In this document: piece by piece, positions 11,240 through 24,000 of the stretch
Layout of the letters: every line of letters begins with the position of its first letter
Position numbering within the stretch: position 1 is the first letter of the stretch
Source: Malaya genurostris
Lineage: Eukaryota; Arthropoda; Insecta; Diptera; Culicidae
Length of the DNA: 64,000 bases
Assembly: GCF_030247185.1 (NCBI RefSeq)
Contig: NC_080572.1
Span: 11,487,007-11,551,006, forward strand
Direction of reading: 5' to 3'
The notes under the pieces: generated by a model
The model's database searches: none
Told to the model about the DNA's origin: nothing
Seen by the model: the letters and a program-made list of their open reading frames with translations, nothing else
Program-made: the position numbers and the translations under genes

Positions 11240-11720
11240 GTTTTTCGTTCTTCGAGGTACGTTTATCAAACGGAAACATCTCTGGAGCTTATTTTCGATC
11301 TCGCGAACGATTGTATCATCCGAAAACAGTGACAGCCAACAACAGTAGGGAAGGTGAGGAATATCGAAAAGAGTATACTGTACAGAAGCTGGTCTAGAAG
11401 ACTACCTTGGGGAACGTAGGTTGAGATACGAAAAGCGCCGGTCCCTGGAGTGAAACTTAAAATGATCTATCGTGAATGATTTTTGTCAGAAAAACTTGAT
11501 CAATAAGCCCGTCGAGCTAAATATTGTCAAATGCTATTTCAACGTCGACGGTTTTGTTTGACGATGTTCACAACTCTCACTATCTGGTGCGTTATTGAAT
11601 TAATCCTTTCTAAAACCACACTGTTCTGGTAGGAGGATGTTGTTTCGGTTTACGTTTACGGTTTACGAAATACACGTTCGAGGAGAATCTTTTGAAACAT
11701 TTCGCTGCTTATTGGCATAT
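11240..11720 (-). pseudogene. Reverse transcriptase relic of a non-LTR retrotransposon
   Basis: Read on the minus strand in shifting frames, the order of RT palm blocks is recognisable: a QCGFRK block near 11,615, HQIVRVVNIVKQ near 11,575, motif A TVDVEIAFDNI near 11,540, then VPQG (motif B) near 11,410 and FSDDTIV (motif C, FADD type) near 11,310. Several frameshifts and stops interrupt it, and only about 160 codons survive. The FADD-type motif and VPQG fit Jockey/I/CR1-like elements. It is unlikely to be part of the 4.9-6.1 kb copy, which lies 5 kb away in the opposite orientation. Confidence 0.75.
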
Positions 11721-13555
11721 TTTGTGTTGGTAAAGAAAATTAGCAATTTGTCAGTAAAACAAATTTAAGGTAGCTCTAACTAACACTTAGTATCAATGCT
11801 ATATAACAAATGACCATGTATTCGATTAAAAGTGACTCATAAATTGTCATAAATTTGCGTACAAGCTTTCTGTCCGTGCTTGTTGGCTACATGGACTATA
11901 TTTTTAATCTAACAGAAAACATTTTACTCAGTTGATTTGGAAATTATCTCATAAAATATTAGTGGTTCCATTGGAAATCATAATTTTTTGGCCCATTTTT
12001 TTTTACTTTTTGCAGCATCAGCATTGATAGTAGACTAACTTTTGAGAATGGCCAAAGCTTTTTAGAAATTTTAGAAAACATACATCTCAAAAACGGATTG
12101 GTTCGATTGATTTGGTGTATTCGGTAATGGTATATGGAGAAAATATACACTGTAGAAAACTGTTAAATTATTTTCGTTATTTCACAAATGAAACTTAAAA
12201 ATCACGAAAAGATTCAATTCGAAATTTAGCATACTCTCATAAAATTGGATAGAAAATAATAAAGAAAAAAATGTGCAACAATTTAAAAAAACTTTAACTA
12301 TTTTTGTCCATGCTATCTCCATCTTGACTTAGAGTGTAATAATACGCTTATATTATTACCAACTACAAAATATTAAGCAATAAAAAACATTTTTTGTGAT
12401 ATGATCAATTTTTATTTTTCAACCGTTTTTTTACATTGTATACTTACTTCATATAGTCCCAATTGTAACCTAAAACATTGCCGAAGACACCAAACTAATC
12501 GGACCATGCATGTATGTCTTGGTACTATAGAATCTGAATTGGGAAATGATTATGCGAATTGTCATTTTCGGTTACGAAGAACGCTTATGCAAAATTTGAA
12601 TTAATTAAAAAATACATAACATAAATCGACCTACGAATTCAAATAGAATTGCTTATTTATCTTACTCACTTTTATTACTACGGATATAAGAAATCGTAAA
12701 AACCAAACTCACTCCGTCGCTTCGATTTGGTCAAGGAAAAAAATGCCAGACTTTCGAAGGGTATTCTCGAAGATGATTCTCCAATTACAAATGAGAAATA
12801 ACATTACTTTACGTCTGGATCTGGATTCCAGCTCCTGAGTTACGGGTTGCAAAGCGCTCAATTCATCGCTGTGTGTGATGGAATCCCATCAAATCTTTTT
12901 CGGTTTCTATAATTTCATATTCTTTCTTCTCTCATAATCTCTAGTTAGTTTGATATCGTTAAAAAAAACCGAAAATAGTAAACTTTACTGAATGACCAGA
13001 AGTCATAAATAAAAAAAGTAAATTATAGTATATAGCATGATGAGTAAGCCGAAGCCTTTTACGCAGCCCGCCTGAGTTCAATCACCAACCAAGCGAATGA
13101 CGTTAAGGTTAAAACCTGTATAAAAAAATTAAGAAAAATCAAAATATTACAAAAAAATTCAAAATCTTCTGGGCATAGAACGATACTGCACTCATCCTAA
13201 TATTATAGACGTGTTTTGTTGTATAATTATTTGTATTCGGATATTGGATTCTTTAATGATGTGATAGAGAAAATATTTTATGCAAATAGCTTGTATATTG
13301 TATGAACAATCCAAGGAATGCTATAGATCCAATAAAACAAATCAACTCAAACGTGAATGAATTCAAATTTCCAAAGCAAGTGCTGCGAATAGAGAATTTG
13401 TTCCGCTTCTTACATGCCTATTTCAAATTAAGAAATCCCTCCACGGTGTCATATGTTTTCACGTAATGACGATCTCGCTATCTCTAAACATTGTCGTGAA
13501 TTCTCATTCATTCTAGTTACACAAGAGACAAAGGAATACTCTAAATCTCAGATGT
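11721..13555. other. AT-rich, mostly unassigned; one short repeat copy
   Basis: No gene is supported. Positions about 12,930-12,965 are the reverse complement of a word block found at 23,769 and 49,395 (TAACTAGAGATTGTGAGAG). A block at 12,990-13,015 (TGACCAGAAGTCATA) recurs at 49,629. Confidence 0.4.
13025..13125 (+). repeat. Possible tRNA-derived SINE tail region
   Basis: A weak B-box-like GAGTTCAATCA near 13,073 is followed by a GTTAAGGTTAAAACCTGTATAA-type ending and an A-rich tail, the style of dipteran tRNA-derived SINEs. The A box and cloverleaf are not convincing. Confidence 0.25.
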
Positions 13556-13599
13556 CTTTACTGGGTGAACAGTAGGAAAGAAAATGTTTTTTTTTGCCT

Positions 13600-14010
13600 T
13601 CCTCCTTAGAAAAGTAATAAAATTGCTGGAAAACCGACTTTTGTTCGGAGCTTCAGAGATTTTCCCTACGCACAATTTTCTCGGAGATGACCGAACCGAT
13701 TCTAACATTCTTAGGTTTGTTTAAAAGCTACTCAAAGATCAATTGGAGATATAGTGGTATAAGTGACGTTATCGACAAAATGCATTTTATCACTCCGCGC
13801 AATTTTCTCAGAGATGGCCTAGTCAATTTTAAAAAACATAAGCTCCTTTAAAAGCTACTATTGTCCATTGATCAGGTTTGAAGTTCAAATGGCTATCAAT
13901 TCGGGTTTCGGAGATATAATGGTACAAGTGACGTAACCGACAGAACGCAATTTTTTCACTGCTCAATTTTACCGAACATGGCTGAGCCGATTTCCATAAG
14001 CTTAGACTAG
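13600..14010 (-). repeat. Diverged inverted copy of the 168-bp-subunit repeat
   Basis: In reverse orientation this region repeats the landmarks of the 168-bp family in order: GTCACTTAT/GTGACGTAACCGACAG, the 'ATTGATC' block and the TCTCNGAGATGG block, at least twice. It is clearly older than the copies at 43-45.6 kb. Confidence 0.65.
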
Positions 14011-15110
14011 TTTCGAAATCAAATTTCTCCTTATAATTTGAAAATATGTATGTGAAAACATGTTACCTACCTCTCCAAAACGGATGGTTCTTTGTTGTAT
14101 ACAGATTTCGAAAAAAATCCAACTAGCTTTGGAAATATAAAGTGAATGAGGAAGTTTTGTGAATGTTTTCATACAATGACAGACTAATATAAATTTTTAT
14201 TCTCCTTTACGCTTAGTTTTGATTACAAAGTATATTGAAAAGTAAAGACCTGAGCAGTACTTGTTTCCTTTTCCAAATATGTGCATGAAAATAGATGTAA
14301 ATATTTTTATCTGTGCCGTTCCGAAAATATCAATGTGATTATCTACTTACTTAACTACTTATCAATATGGTTACACAGATTGACATATTTTACATAAATT
14401 TTCATGCACATATTAGGAAAGTTACTTTACAGTTCTTAATAATTCAATATACTTTGAAGACAAAACTTAGCGTTTTTTGAATACACAGTCTTGTTCATTG
14501 AAACATTAATACATTTCATTTTTATTTATATCGATCATTGTTTTTAAATCAGATTTTCGACTGATGTCTATCACGGATAAAAATCTATTACCGGTACCAT
14601 AATTTTTTGATCATGAAATCATGAACCATGCCAAATCTCGTTTTTGTTTTAATGGTTTGGGTGTATACTATCCCAGTACTGTTCTGGAAGTTTCGTTCGG
14701 AGTGAATTTAGATATTCGAAAATAATAATCATGAAGTTAAGTTAAGTTAGAGGAGATTTTAGAAACTATATTTAAAAAAAACTAGGTTATCCAAATCCTG
14801 GAACGCAATAGAAGCTCTCAATCGAAATTCCTTTGAACTTGCGGCTCTACTATTACATACTGTTATGATAAACCTTGTCTTCCTTTTCAGTGGTACGTCT
14901 TTCACAAATATAAACAATTCCGTTAGATTGTAAAACTATCCGGGAGTTTTCACTGTAACATTATGAATTATTACCTCTCCGAAGAGAACTTTTTGGGATG
15001 TATACAGTCGCAGTGAATGAATCTAACCATGCCAAAGCCCAGCGAGAAAAATGTTTTTTCCCCAAAATACTGACTGCTAACTGAATGTGAATAATCGTAA
15101 AAAAAATTGA
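14011..15110. other. No supported gene
   Basis: AT-rich sequence without long ORFs, domains or clear repeats. Confidence 0.45.
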
Positions 15111-16700
15111 ACAAACTAATTCTGAAATTCATTATTCGAAATGAAGAACATCTTTAAAGTCGAAAAATGTAACAGACGGAGTGAACGAGTTAGTTTCGGA
15201 TTCCTCGGACCCAGTCGAAATGCACCGCTCCATAAAAAAAATATTATCCAAGCGAAAGTTTTCATATCAAATATAGTTCCATTGCTTACCTGGGCACCCT
15301 TGCCGCTTCCCTTCCTCTCGCCGAAAAATATATACCAAAACTCCAGACAAGCCACCGTACTCCGGCTCGGTATACTATTCTCGACGTCCCAACCTGAGCG
15401 TAATGTCCTTGGGAAAACAACCAGATTCTCGGTGGGTGAGTGATAGTTTCCCACTGATAAAGTTTATCCCCGCTGGTCCTGCTCGACACCAGTCCGGACC
15501 AGTTCCACCTTGGTCACGAAACAAACTTGTACAGCAAACACAGTCCATTAGTGTCTAATGGTATGCTACTGGCCGTGCGTGACTATCCGTTGCGGTTCAC
15601 TCGGAGGCGCTTGTTCTGGCAGTGATACCGTAGAGATGAAAATATGACAGCAGTAGCTGAAACTTTGTCCAAAAACTCTCCTTCCCACGGTATCCGGCCT
15701 ACACAAAAATAGCATTTTACTATTCTTGTCAGTGTGCGTCGCGTGTTAGTCAGTTTCTGTGCGTATTCAACGGTTGCTGTTTTCCTCTTGAGTTTTCTCT
15801 AGTTTTCCGTTCCCAGTGCTCTCATTGTTATTGGACCCGAGTGGAGCGCATATAAAAGTTTTGCATCGTCTTGCTTTTTTTTGTTTTTGCTTCCTATCCG
15901 TTCGCCTTGGTCTTCTTTGTCTTGTCACTGGCCCAACGCAACAACACCAACAATAACAGCAGTAGCAATAACACGATTCTGCCGTCTAAATTCGCCTGCG
16001 TGGCTGGTGAATTTGAGTGCCTGCTGCGATTCGAGAACAAGAACAAGAACGAATTTCGTTCGATGTTTCTCCAATTCAGAAGTCCATCTCTCGGGTTGCA
16101 TGCAGACATGCCGTGAATGTTGGCATGTGTGATGCGTGTTAAAATTAGACTGTGGCGAAAATTGTCGCGAAACACTGATCATTGCAGTCGCCCTTGCCAA
16201 CCCTTTGCCAATCGACGGACAGAGCCTACTGGGAAAGTTTTTGCTTTTGATTTATTTTCCATTCCGTTTGTTCCGGTTTGACATCCGCCCGGAGCTATAA
16301 TAGCTAGTTCCGAGATGAGAATCTAGATCCTGCTGGTATGCATCGGTACTCTTGTACATTTTTGTTGTTGTTTTATTCTTTTTTTCTCTCGCTTGCTTTG
16401 TGGGTGCTTGTAATGGCTTTGGGGTGTCCCAGTCTATTTAATATTTAAATAGGCGAGTAGTAGTTTGGCTTGTTATTCGGAAACATATAGAGGAGAAGTT
16501 TGAGGTTGGCTTTAGCAGAGTGACAAAAGGTACAGAGAGCTACAGTGGGAAGCATATCCGGACATCTGTCTCGATACTCGATAGATGGATGGTTGGATGG
16601 ATGGATGGAACGGGATGGGTAAGTTAGTCCAGCCCGGACACGGTGAAGCTCGTTAGAAATAATATCATCGCCTTTGATCATTACGTCTGGAATGGAATGT
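15111..16700. other. Low-repeat block with promoter-like and splice-like signals
   Basis: All frames are unusually open, so several overlapping ORFs occur on both strands (for example 15,871-16,116 plus, 15,894-16,175 minus), but none shows a domain. A TATAAAAG box lies at 15,851-15,858 on the plus strand with TCAGT words at 15,729 and 15,750. A strong donor-like CCCAG|GTAAGC lies on the minus strand at 15,289. The signals point in opposite directions, so no single gene model is supported. Confidence 0.3.
15851..15858 (+). promoter_or_regulatory. TATA-box-like element
   Basis: TATAAAAG in the context GCGCATATAAAAGTTTT. It is a canonical TATA box match in an otherwise GC-moderate, low-repeat stretch. 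No initiator was identified at the expected 25-30 bp downstream. Confidence 0.3.
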
Positions 16701-17342
16701 GGACCAACGCCAACCTATGGGACGTTATGCAAATTTAGTACAGTTTTGCGAATAATTTTGTTGATTGTCTTTTTGAGGAATCCCCGCTGGAGCTCCACCA
16801 CCACGGTTTCCAAGAGGCGGCAGACTTGTTTTCAATTATGAAGTTTGGTATTTAGCATGAATTAATTCCGCTGTGCTGCCTGGCGTATGGAACTGGAGGG
16901 GGAAAGCCGCAGATTCAATTTAGTTGGAAGAGGATGAAATTAATACGGTACTGTTTGTGTATCAGCTTTTAGTTTGAAGTACTTATTGATTGCCATGTAA
17001 TTAGTATTCATGAAGTTTATTGTTTATTAATTTATTCGAAATTGAACCGCAAGCGACAGAATTCGTTTTGATTATAGTTTATGTTTTGTGATAAATTTTC
17101 ATGTCGGATGGTTTTGTCTTGGATCTTATCACGAATCAGAACGATGTGGTGAAGTCGTGTTTGTCAACCAATAAGCTCGATATAAATTTTTATAGTGGGT
17201 TTTAAATTAGGGGTCATTCTCAATTCGTGTTCAAATCATTTTGACATCCTGAGGATGTCTGAAAGCAGATATTATGATTATGTTTCAATAACATCACCTA
17301 ATTGAACCTCTTCTCTGTATCCTAAATTGCTGCACTTTCCGC
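16701..17342. other. No supported gene
   Basis: AT-rich sequence without long ORFs or recognised repeats. Confidence 0.4.
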
Positions 17343-19945
17343 TTAACATTGCTCAATAAATTCTGGACAACGATCGAGCCAACTTGTTTCAACAGTTTCA
17401 ATCACATCGTTTCGTATTTTCAAACGATCAGAGCTCTCCAACAGTCTCGCCATCGTGTTTCGTGACAGTTCGCATTCAGAACAAAAGGTCGCAGACGGAG
17501 CATTTTCTTCTATCGTTTCAGTGAGTGTCAATGTGAACATAAGGTCGTCATCTGATTGAAGTCTTTGACAACCTTTCCCTTTGCCTTGAGTCTCCTCTTC
17601 ATGATTGCCCAGTATTTCTCAATAGGGCGGAACTGGGGGCAGTTAAGTGGGTTAAGGTTTTACCTTTTTTTATATATATATATAAAAATAGGTATAGAAT
17701 TCCCTCAAACTTTAGAAAATTTTTCCGAGGCCGGAGGGCCGAATGACATATACCAATCGATTCAGCTCGACGAACTGAGCAAATGTCCGTTTGTGTGTCT
17801 GTATGTGTGTTGTCAACTAAGAGGTCGAGATCTCAGAGATGGCTGGACCGATTTTGATCAAACTAGTCGCAAATGAAAGCTCCCCGTCACCCAAAACGCT
17901 ATTGAATGGTTTTGAGATCGGATGTTTACTTTTTGAGTTATACGAAGTTTTATGTCAAAATTTTTTAGTTTTTTGACAGTATCTGTCACAATTGACCTTG
18001 AAAACAGAATATGTTTTCAGACTTAGATTCCGCACGGTAATAGCTATCCAACAAGCCATAGATTGTTAAAATCCGTTCATTTTTAACGGTGATATCGAAA
18101 TTTTTGTGTAAACGACTTTTCCCCATATTCCAGTAGTAGGAATTTTGAGCGCTGTATGACAAAGAAATGCTTGGGAGCAACGGAAAACACGATTTTTTAT
18201 ACTGTTACATACAATTGTTTCTAAGTACCAAAAATACTCTGTACAGCATCCTTTTTCATGATAATTTGCCTTGGATCGATTTTAGCACGGTTCGTTTTTG
18301 GCAACATAATCGTTCGAATATGCCATATGTAAACCAGATGATATCAGCATTGTCGAGTTGAAAGTAATTCCATAATTATATTGATTTAAACTACTTACAG
18401 CAATAAAAGCTGGAAGAACATAACTTCCATATACCATACGACTCAGTTCGTCGAGATCAGCAAATGCGTGTTTGACAAATAATTTCACTCAATTTTCTCG
18501 GAGATGGCTAAACCGTTTTCTGCAAACTCAGATCCATATGAAAAGTAGTATACTCCCAAACAAGGTTCCTGAATTACGTTTGGATCCGACTTCTGATTGC
18601 GGAACCACAGGATGATATATGAAACGAAATTACAATTATGCAATTCATTTTTCTCGTAGATGGCTGAACCGCTCTAAGATTCAAATGAAATCTAAGATTC
18701 ATCTATGATTCAAATGAGAGGTCTTAAGATTCGATTTCTGGTTTAGGAGATACAGGGTAATTAGTATAGAAATGTCCATTTCAGATGAATTAATCAGGCT
18801 TATCGGGTTTGCTGATTTGGATAGTCGATTACGAAATAAATTTATTTCAGTTTAAGCGGTAATCAGTTTTCGATTCGGAATGTACCCCCAAATTTTAATT
18901 CGCACAACAATTTCTTAAAGATGTCTAAACACTCCTCAGGTGAATTGAACTGATTTCGGCTACAGCGATTTTAGAACTCTGGTTCCAGTATCGAATCGTT
19001 TCTCAAAGCTCAATCATTTTCTCAAAAAGGCCAAATCGAACTTCAAAAACAAAAATTCAAATTCAAGGATTTAGGGTCCCATACAAAATTGGTGAATTTT
19101 TCCGATTCTGGAATTACAGATGATGAGTTTTTATAATTCATACCGATATAGAAGATGTAAATTGTTTGGCGTATTAATTTATGGCCATTCGAATCATTTT
19201 GGGTTATGCTAGTTCCTGAATACCGGCTCTGGAAGTACCATAAATAATGACGAAAAACTCTAAAGTGGAACTTACTTCGACATCTCATGGAATGTTCAAA
19301 CGATTGTCACACGTTAAGATTGAAATTCGATACGATTTGCAGTTTCGACATTACAGAGTAATGAGTGATTAAAATCTCAGTTCGCCGTTTAAATCGACGA
19401 TAATTAAAATAATGTCATGAGAACTAAAACACCCAAGAATATCCATGCAAAAACACATGCGGATTGATAAAAAAAAGGTATCATCTCACTGCTAGGTGGA
19501 TTAACCACGTTTTTAGGAACAAACTGGACCCTTTTCTCTGCATACCATTCTTGAACGACTTTGCTGTAATGACAGCTTGCCAAATCTGGCCAAAACATTA
19601 CGGGATGGTCGTGGAATCGAATAAAACGGCAAAATTCGTTTTTGGAGACACTCTTTTGGGTATAGTTACGATGTCATTGTCTTATTTGTAACTAGAACTT
19701 TCGTTTTTTTGGCCACAACTGCAAATGCCCTACCAAATCATAAATTTTCATGCAAATTTTTCGGCAAAAACAAATTTAAATTTGGCTGGAACATCCCCCC
19801 GAGCCGTTGCCAAGTAAAATTTTTGACCTGGGATTTGCCCGAAGTCAGCCTTGACATAGGTTTCATCCTCCATCAGAGGATACCCGTCGAGCTTGGTCAG
19901 CACCTGGTCATATAGTATCCGAGCACGAATTTTGACCTTAAATAA
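17343..19945 (-). pseudogene. Partial DD37E (ITmD37E-type) transposase, split by a 1.8-kb repeat
   Basis: Two blocks on the minus strand match the transposase at 47.6-48.6 kb. 19,495-19,945 covers the first catalytic Asp (DDETYVKADFG), the GQKFYLATARG region and the second Asp (DLASCHY). 17,540-17,665 covers NCPQFRPIEKYWAIMKRR with the final Glu. Between them lies an unrelated repeat (17,666-19,490) inserted at the equivalent of the FVPKNLNPP region. The N-terminal DNA-binding half is missing beyond 19,945. On the 3' side homology fades near 17,500 and is replaced by an open frame down to 17,343 that does not resemble the usual C-terminus. The copy cannot encode a working enzyme. Confidence 0.85.
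17666..19490 (+). repeat. Interspersed repeat family 'AGGTGGATTAA', long copy inserted in the DD37E relic
   Basis: It starts TTTTACCTTTTTTTATATATA and ends CACTGCTAGGTGGATTAA. Internally it has several diverged subrepeats built on TCTCNGAGATGGCTGAACCG and on TTCCGGTTNCGGA-type words. The same series recurs at 32.3-35.0 kb and, more distantly, at 35.3-35.8, 59.2-60.2 and 63.6-64.0 kb. No coding frame spans it, so it is non-autonomous or derived from an untranslated part of a larger element. Confidence 0.75.
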
Positions 19946-22000
19946 ATAACTATTCGATATCTCAATAGGTATTATTGTTTTTGCACTATTAGTGGTTACT
20001 TGAAACAGTCATTATCAAAATGTCCAGAAACAAATTTTCTCGATTCCTGAGAAGTTGATGTTTCATGAGCTGGTTAGTTATTTTTATTGTGTTTTAATAC
20101 ACTTACCTACACAATTGGCTTCATATAAACATCGTATTTAGTTGATCTATTTATATTGCAATCCATCCGTGAAAATTTTATCCCGTGTCTGTGAATTAAA
20201 TTTTACAAATCCAATCGCCCTACAACAAGCAATAAAAGAGTTCCACAAAGCACCACTAACGAGAAAAAAATATGGCAAAATCCCCAAACACGTTCTCAAC
20301 TCCAGAGCCCGCAGCCCGACAAAATCAACTCCGATCCGATATTGATTGACTGTTTTTCCAAAACGCTTCAAATTCGATATCCTGAAATACAAATCTTCAT
20401 GCAGATTACAATTCAGCGTTCCGCCTCGAACCCATAACCGCACACCGAACCAAATCCATCAAATCGTGTTCCACCACCGCACAGTCAGTCACCGCAACCC
20501 TACCACGATCATTATTTCCTTCTCCGGAGAGGTTGACTCTGGCAACAGCATTCTGCTGGTGTGGCTTCCAGCACGTTTCAAGTGCTCCATCATGGCTTCT
20601 TGCGGTTCTAGGCGAAAAGCGTCGGTCGAAAAAAAAAAAGTATTTCTGAGGGTTCGGAAAAAATCTGATAAAATTCACTGCTTCAGGCAATCAAACACTT
20701 TTGCGTCCTTCGCACCCAAACTGCCAATGCCTATCCGATAGACCGTTTCGTTTCAGTCCGTTATATTGATCAATTTACAGCTACTAATCCGTGATTTTAC
20801 ATCCCAAAACAAAAATATCTCTGGAATGGGAGGAGAAGGAAAAGAGAAAAAAAAAAAATGTGACAAACGATGATGTGACGAGCAGGCTATAAAAATAAAA
20901 GGAAACACATTTGTCTTCGAATAAAACCGTAGATTCGAAGCGAGCCCCGTTTGGTTTGATTGTACCCAAAGCTGTATTCCTATGTGACCGCGCCTACTTT
21001 GATTGGATCTCGATGCGGAGGCGCATGGTTGCACTGTTGAGTAGGCTTAGCCGTAATTGTAGAAACAGTTCGACTACCCCCGCACAGCGAACATCATCAA
21101 TGATTATTTCGGTGTTACCGAAAGCTCATTTATGACAGCAACATAAATTCGTTTAAATTTGCTGTTCGAAAGTCCGATTTGAATAATCTAATAGCTCGCT
21201 AACAATTTATGAATGCAAATCTAGCAGTTTCAGTACGGTACACTACATTCCACTGATCACTATCCGAACTGGAATTAAGATAACTCAATCCTTTTACATC
21301 CCGACTCGACTCGATTGCTACACAACACACATCATAACAGTGTATTATAGCAACAATGCGCTCATGAATGTGATACACTCACCACCACACCATTGCTAGC
21401 CCGCCTGTGGTTGACCACCAATGGGAGTACTCTGTATGTACTATGTGCTCTTTCTATGTTTTCTGGCCGTTAATTAATTATGTCACGAAATGAACCGAAC
21501 AACGATAAACTGTACGGCTTAAATGTTGGATTTTTGGATCCATTCTAGTACTGTATGATTGCGAGGCTATGGAACCGAATGTCTTTCTTCTGCGACAGTT
21601 GCATTCTTCCGTGCGGTTGAGGTTTATGCTTGTCCCATTTATTGCCATGATGGAGGATAGCTGGTATTCCTGCTCTAGTATTTCGGTGGGGAATGTGGAT
21701 CATTTGGTTTTGAATTGTAGGGTTTTTTTTTATCTAGTTTGCGGGAACTCGAACACACACTACCGTTTCAGATTAGAGACATATTGCGAGGAAATACTTC
21801 AAAAACATTCAAACCGTTCCAAGCTGGCAGATTCAAAAATAACTAACTTTTCCACTTCCAATTGATTTTCTCGTTTGACTCGAGGCCAAAAAAACAAAAA
21901 CAAAAAACAAACCTTTGATTAGCGCTGAACTGCCGTAAACATTCGACTAACGAGCGCTGAGCAGAAATTTTTAATCAAACACATCGATCCAGTATGTCAT
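19946..22000. other. Unassigned, comparatively low-repeat sequence
   Basis: 20,140-20,740 keeps long ORFs open on both strands (for example 20,346-20,741 plus and 20,406-20,690 minus) without any domain. No transposon homology was recognised, so this is a possible site of host sequence. Confidence 0.35.
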
Positions 22001-24000
22001 GATTTTTCATTTCACCTACTTTCCTGGGAAACTGCCGAGGGTTGCTTAGATGAGGTGGATGTTGGCGGAGCTGCCGGGCATCCGATCAGAGAACATACTA
22101 TCTCACACACACACACGCACACAGTCTGTGTCAGCATATAATAACTTCGGAGTGGCACTTCTGCTCTGTTGTGCGCCGGGCTGTCAGGGTATGTTATGAT
22201 GCAGCAATTCTCGTTTCTTCCGGTGGGACTCACCATGTCTCGATAAGTCTAAAAATATGGAAAGCACGTTCACTTTGCATTGATAAGGCTTCATTTGTCG
22301 TGCATTGGCATACCTTGTTCCTAGACCACCAGCAGTTGCTCTTTTTCCACTTTGAGTCCATCATGTTTTCATTTCAATCACACATAAACACAAACACATA
22401 CGCAAAAGAATTCTTCCCTACTGAAGAATGGGTATAAAATAACCATAACAAAACCCAGCACAGGCGGTTGGATTGCCGGGTTGGAGGTAAAACCATCCTT
22501 TCCGTTAATTTTAGATATTGTGTTTCCTTCTGTACGTTGTTGTTGCTGCTGCTGTGACTGTAATTTGCTAGTGGTTTGTTTACATTCCTCTTTGTGCTCG
22601 GATAGCGCTACGCTTGAACGAACCAACACTCGACGTTTTGGTTCGACTTGTTCCATCGTAGGGTGTTACCTCATTTGCATAGACAGTTCACCTGAGTAAC
22701 CAGGCTGCTGTATGCCCTCTAACAAAGTTTGAAACATGCAATCTTCTCATATCAGTTTGCAAAAAAAATCGCCTTCATCAAAATTCCCCAACCGAAAAAA
22801 CGATAGAAATGCAACTTTATGTGTTCAATTTTGTATGTTGCCCTAATTGAAAAACGGATATCAAGGGATTTACGAATTCATTTTAACAGAAATATTTAAA
22901 TATGCAAAATTCAAAATATAGAAATGATAACATATCAAATGTTCATCTGATATTTGCTACATGCAGAGTTACCGAACGGAAAGCTAATTGAAATATCACT
23001 CACTTTCAATCCAACCCTGACAGCATCCCTTTAACGAATTGGTTTGTCTCCCTTCTGAATCGTTCACGCGTTCCATCGCTTCCCGGGTTCCCTGGCAATA
23101 TGAGGAAGGAAAAAGCAATAGGCTCTGCTGCTGGCAGGTGAGCCAAGCGATCCCGCGTGAAAATGTCCCACATCCGAGCGCTTCCAGTGCAAATGAAAAC
23201 GTGCGGCAGTTCAAACCATTTCAGGCGTCGCCTGCTGTGATTGAAAGCTTACCTATTCGGTTGCTCAGGTGGGTTGCTTGGGGTGAGGACCGAATGTGCT
23301 ATGTGTAAAGTTGGCTGTTTAGCGAAGATGTCACACACTCGTGACATTTTCCACCGAATTCTTCATCTTCTTCTTTTTCTTGGCTTTTTCCAACTTTGGT
23401 CTGGCAGCAGTCAATGAAAATGTCGGAGTAATTTGAGTTGGATTGTTTTTTGTTTGATTTCGTGTTCTGAAAATGGGATCTAGCGTGAGGCTGATTTAGA
23501 GCTGGTGCGTTTCCTAAGCTACGAAGTAAATTGTTGATCTACGTCAAATGGAATGTTTCAGCAAGCGTATCATTTTTAATGCTACGAGAAAGCAAAAGAT
23601 TGGAAACACAGAAAAAGATTTCCCATGTTGCGGGATTTGTATGATTGGGCAGATTGATAAACGGAAATCTGTATGCCTTTGTTAAGTGTTTGAGAATTGC
23701 TGCACGATTTTTTGTATACATGAATGCTTTGGATGATTTCATCCGATATCGAAAACGATATTTTGAAACGATATCAAACTAACTAGAGATTGTGAGAGCA
23801 GAAATAATATGAAAATTGTAGAGCCATAGTACTAAAGGAAGATCAAGGATGTGAAGTCTGAATGAAGCGTGTAGTCACAAGCATACACTCTTGAAAAAAA
23901 TTAAACTTGCACTTGACATAACTTCATGTTTGCCATAATTTCATGGGTGATGACAGAATATTATATACATTAACAAGTCAAAATAAATTTAACAAGTTAA
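22001..24000. other. Unassigned, comparatively low-repeat sequence
   Basis: Contains a short CA tract near 22,104, a (TTG/CTG)n tract near 22,540 and ORFs without domains. A repeat fragment at 23,769-23,865 matches 49,395-49,490. Confidence 0.35.

Noticed and set aside
15871..16116. ORF with a hydrophobic, signal-peptide-like N-terminus
   Set aside because: All six frames are unusually open in this stretch, the hydrophobic start is encoded by T-rich simple sequence, and no domain or splice context supports it.
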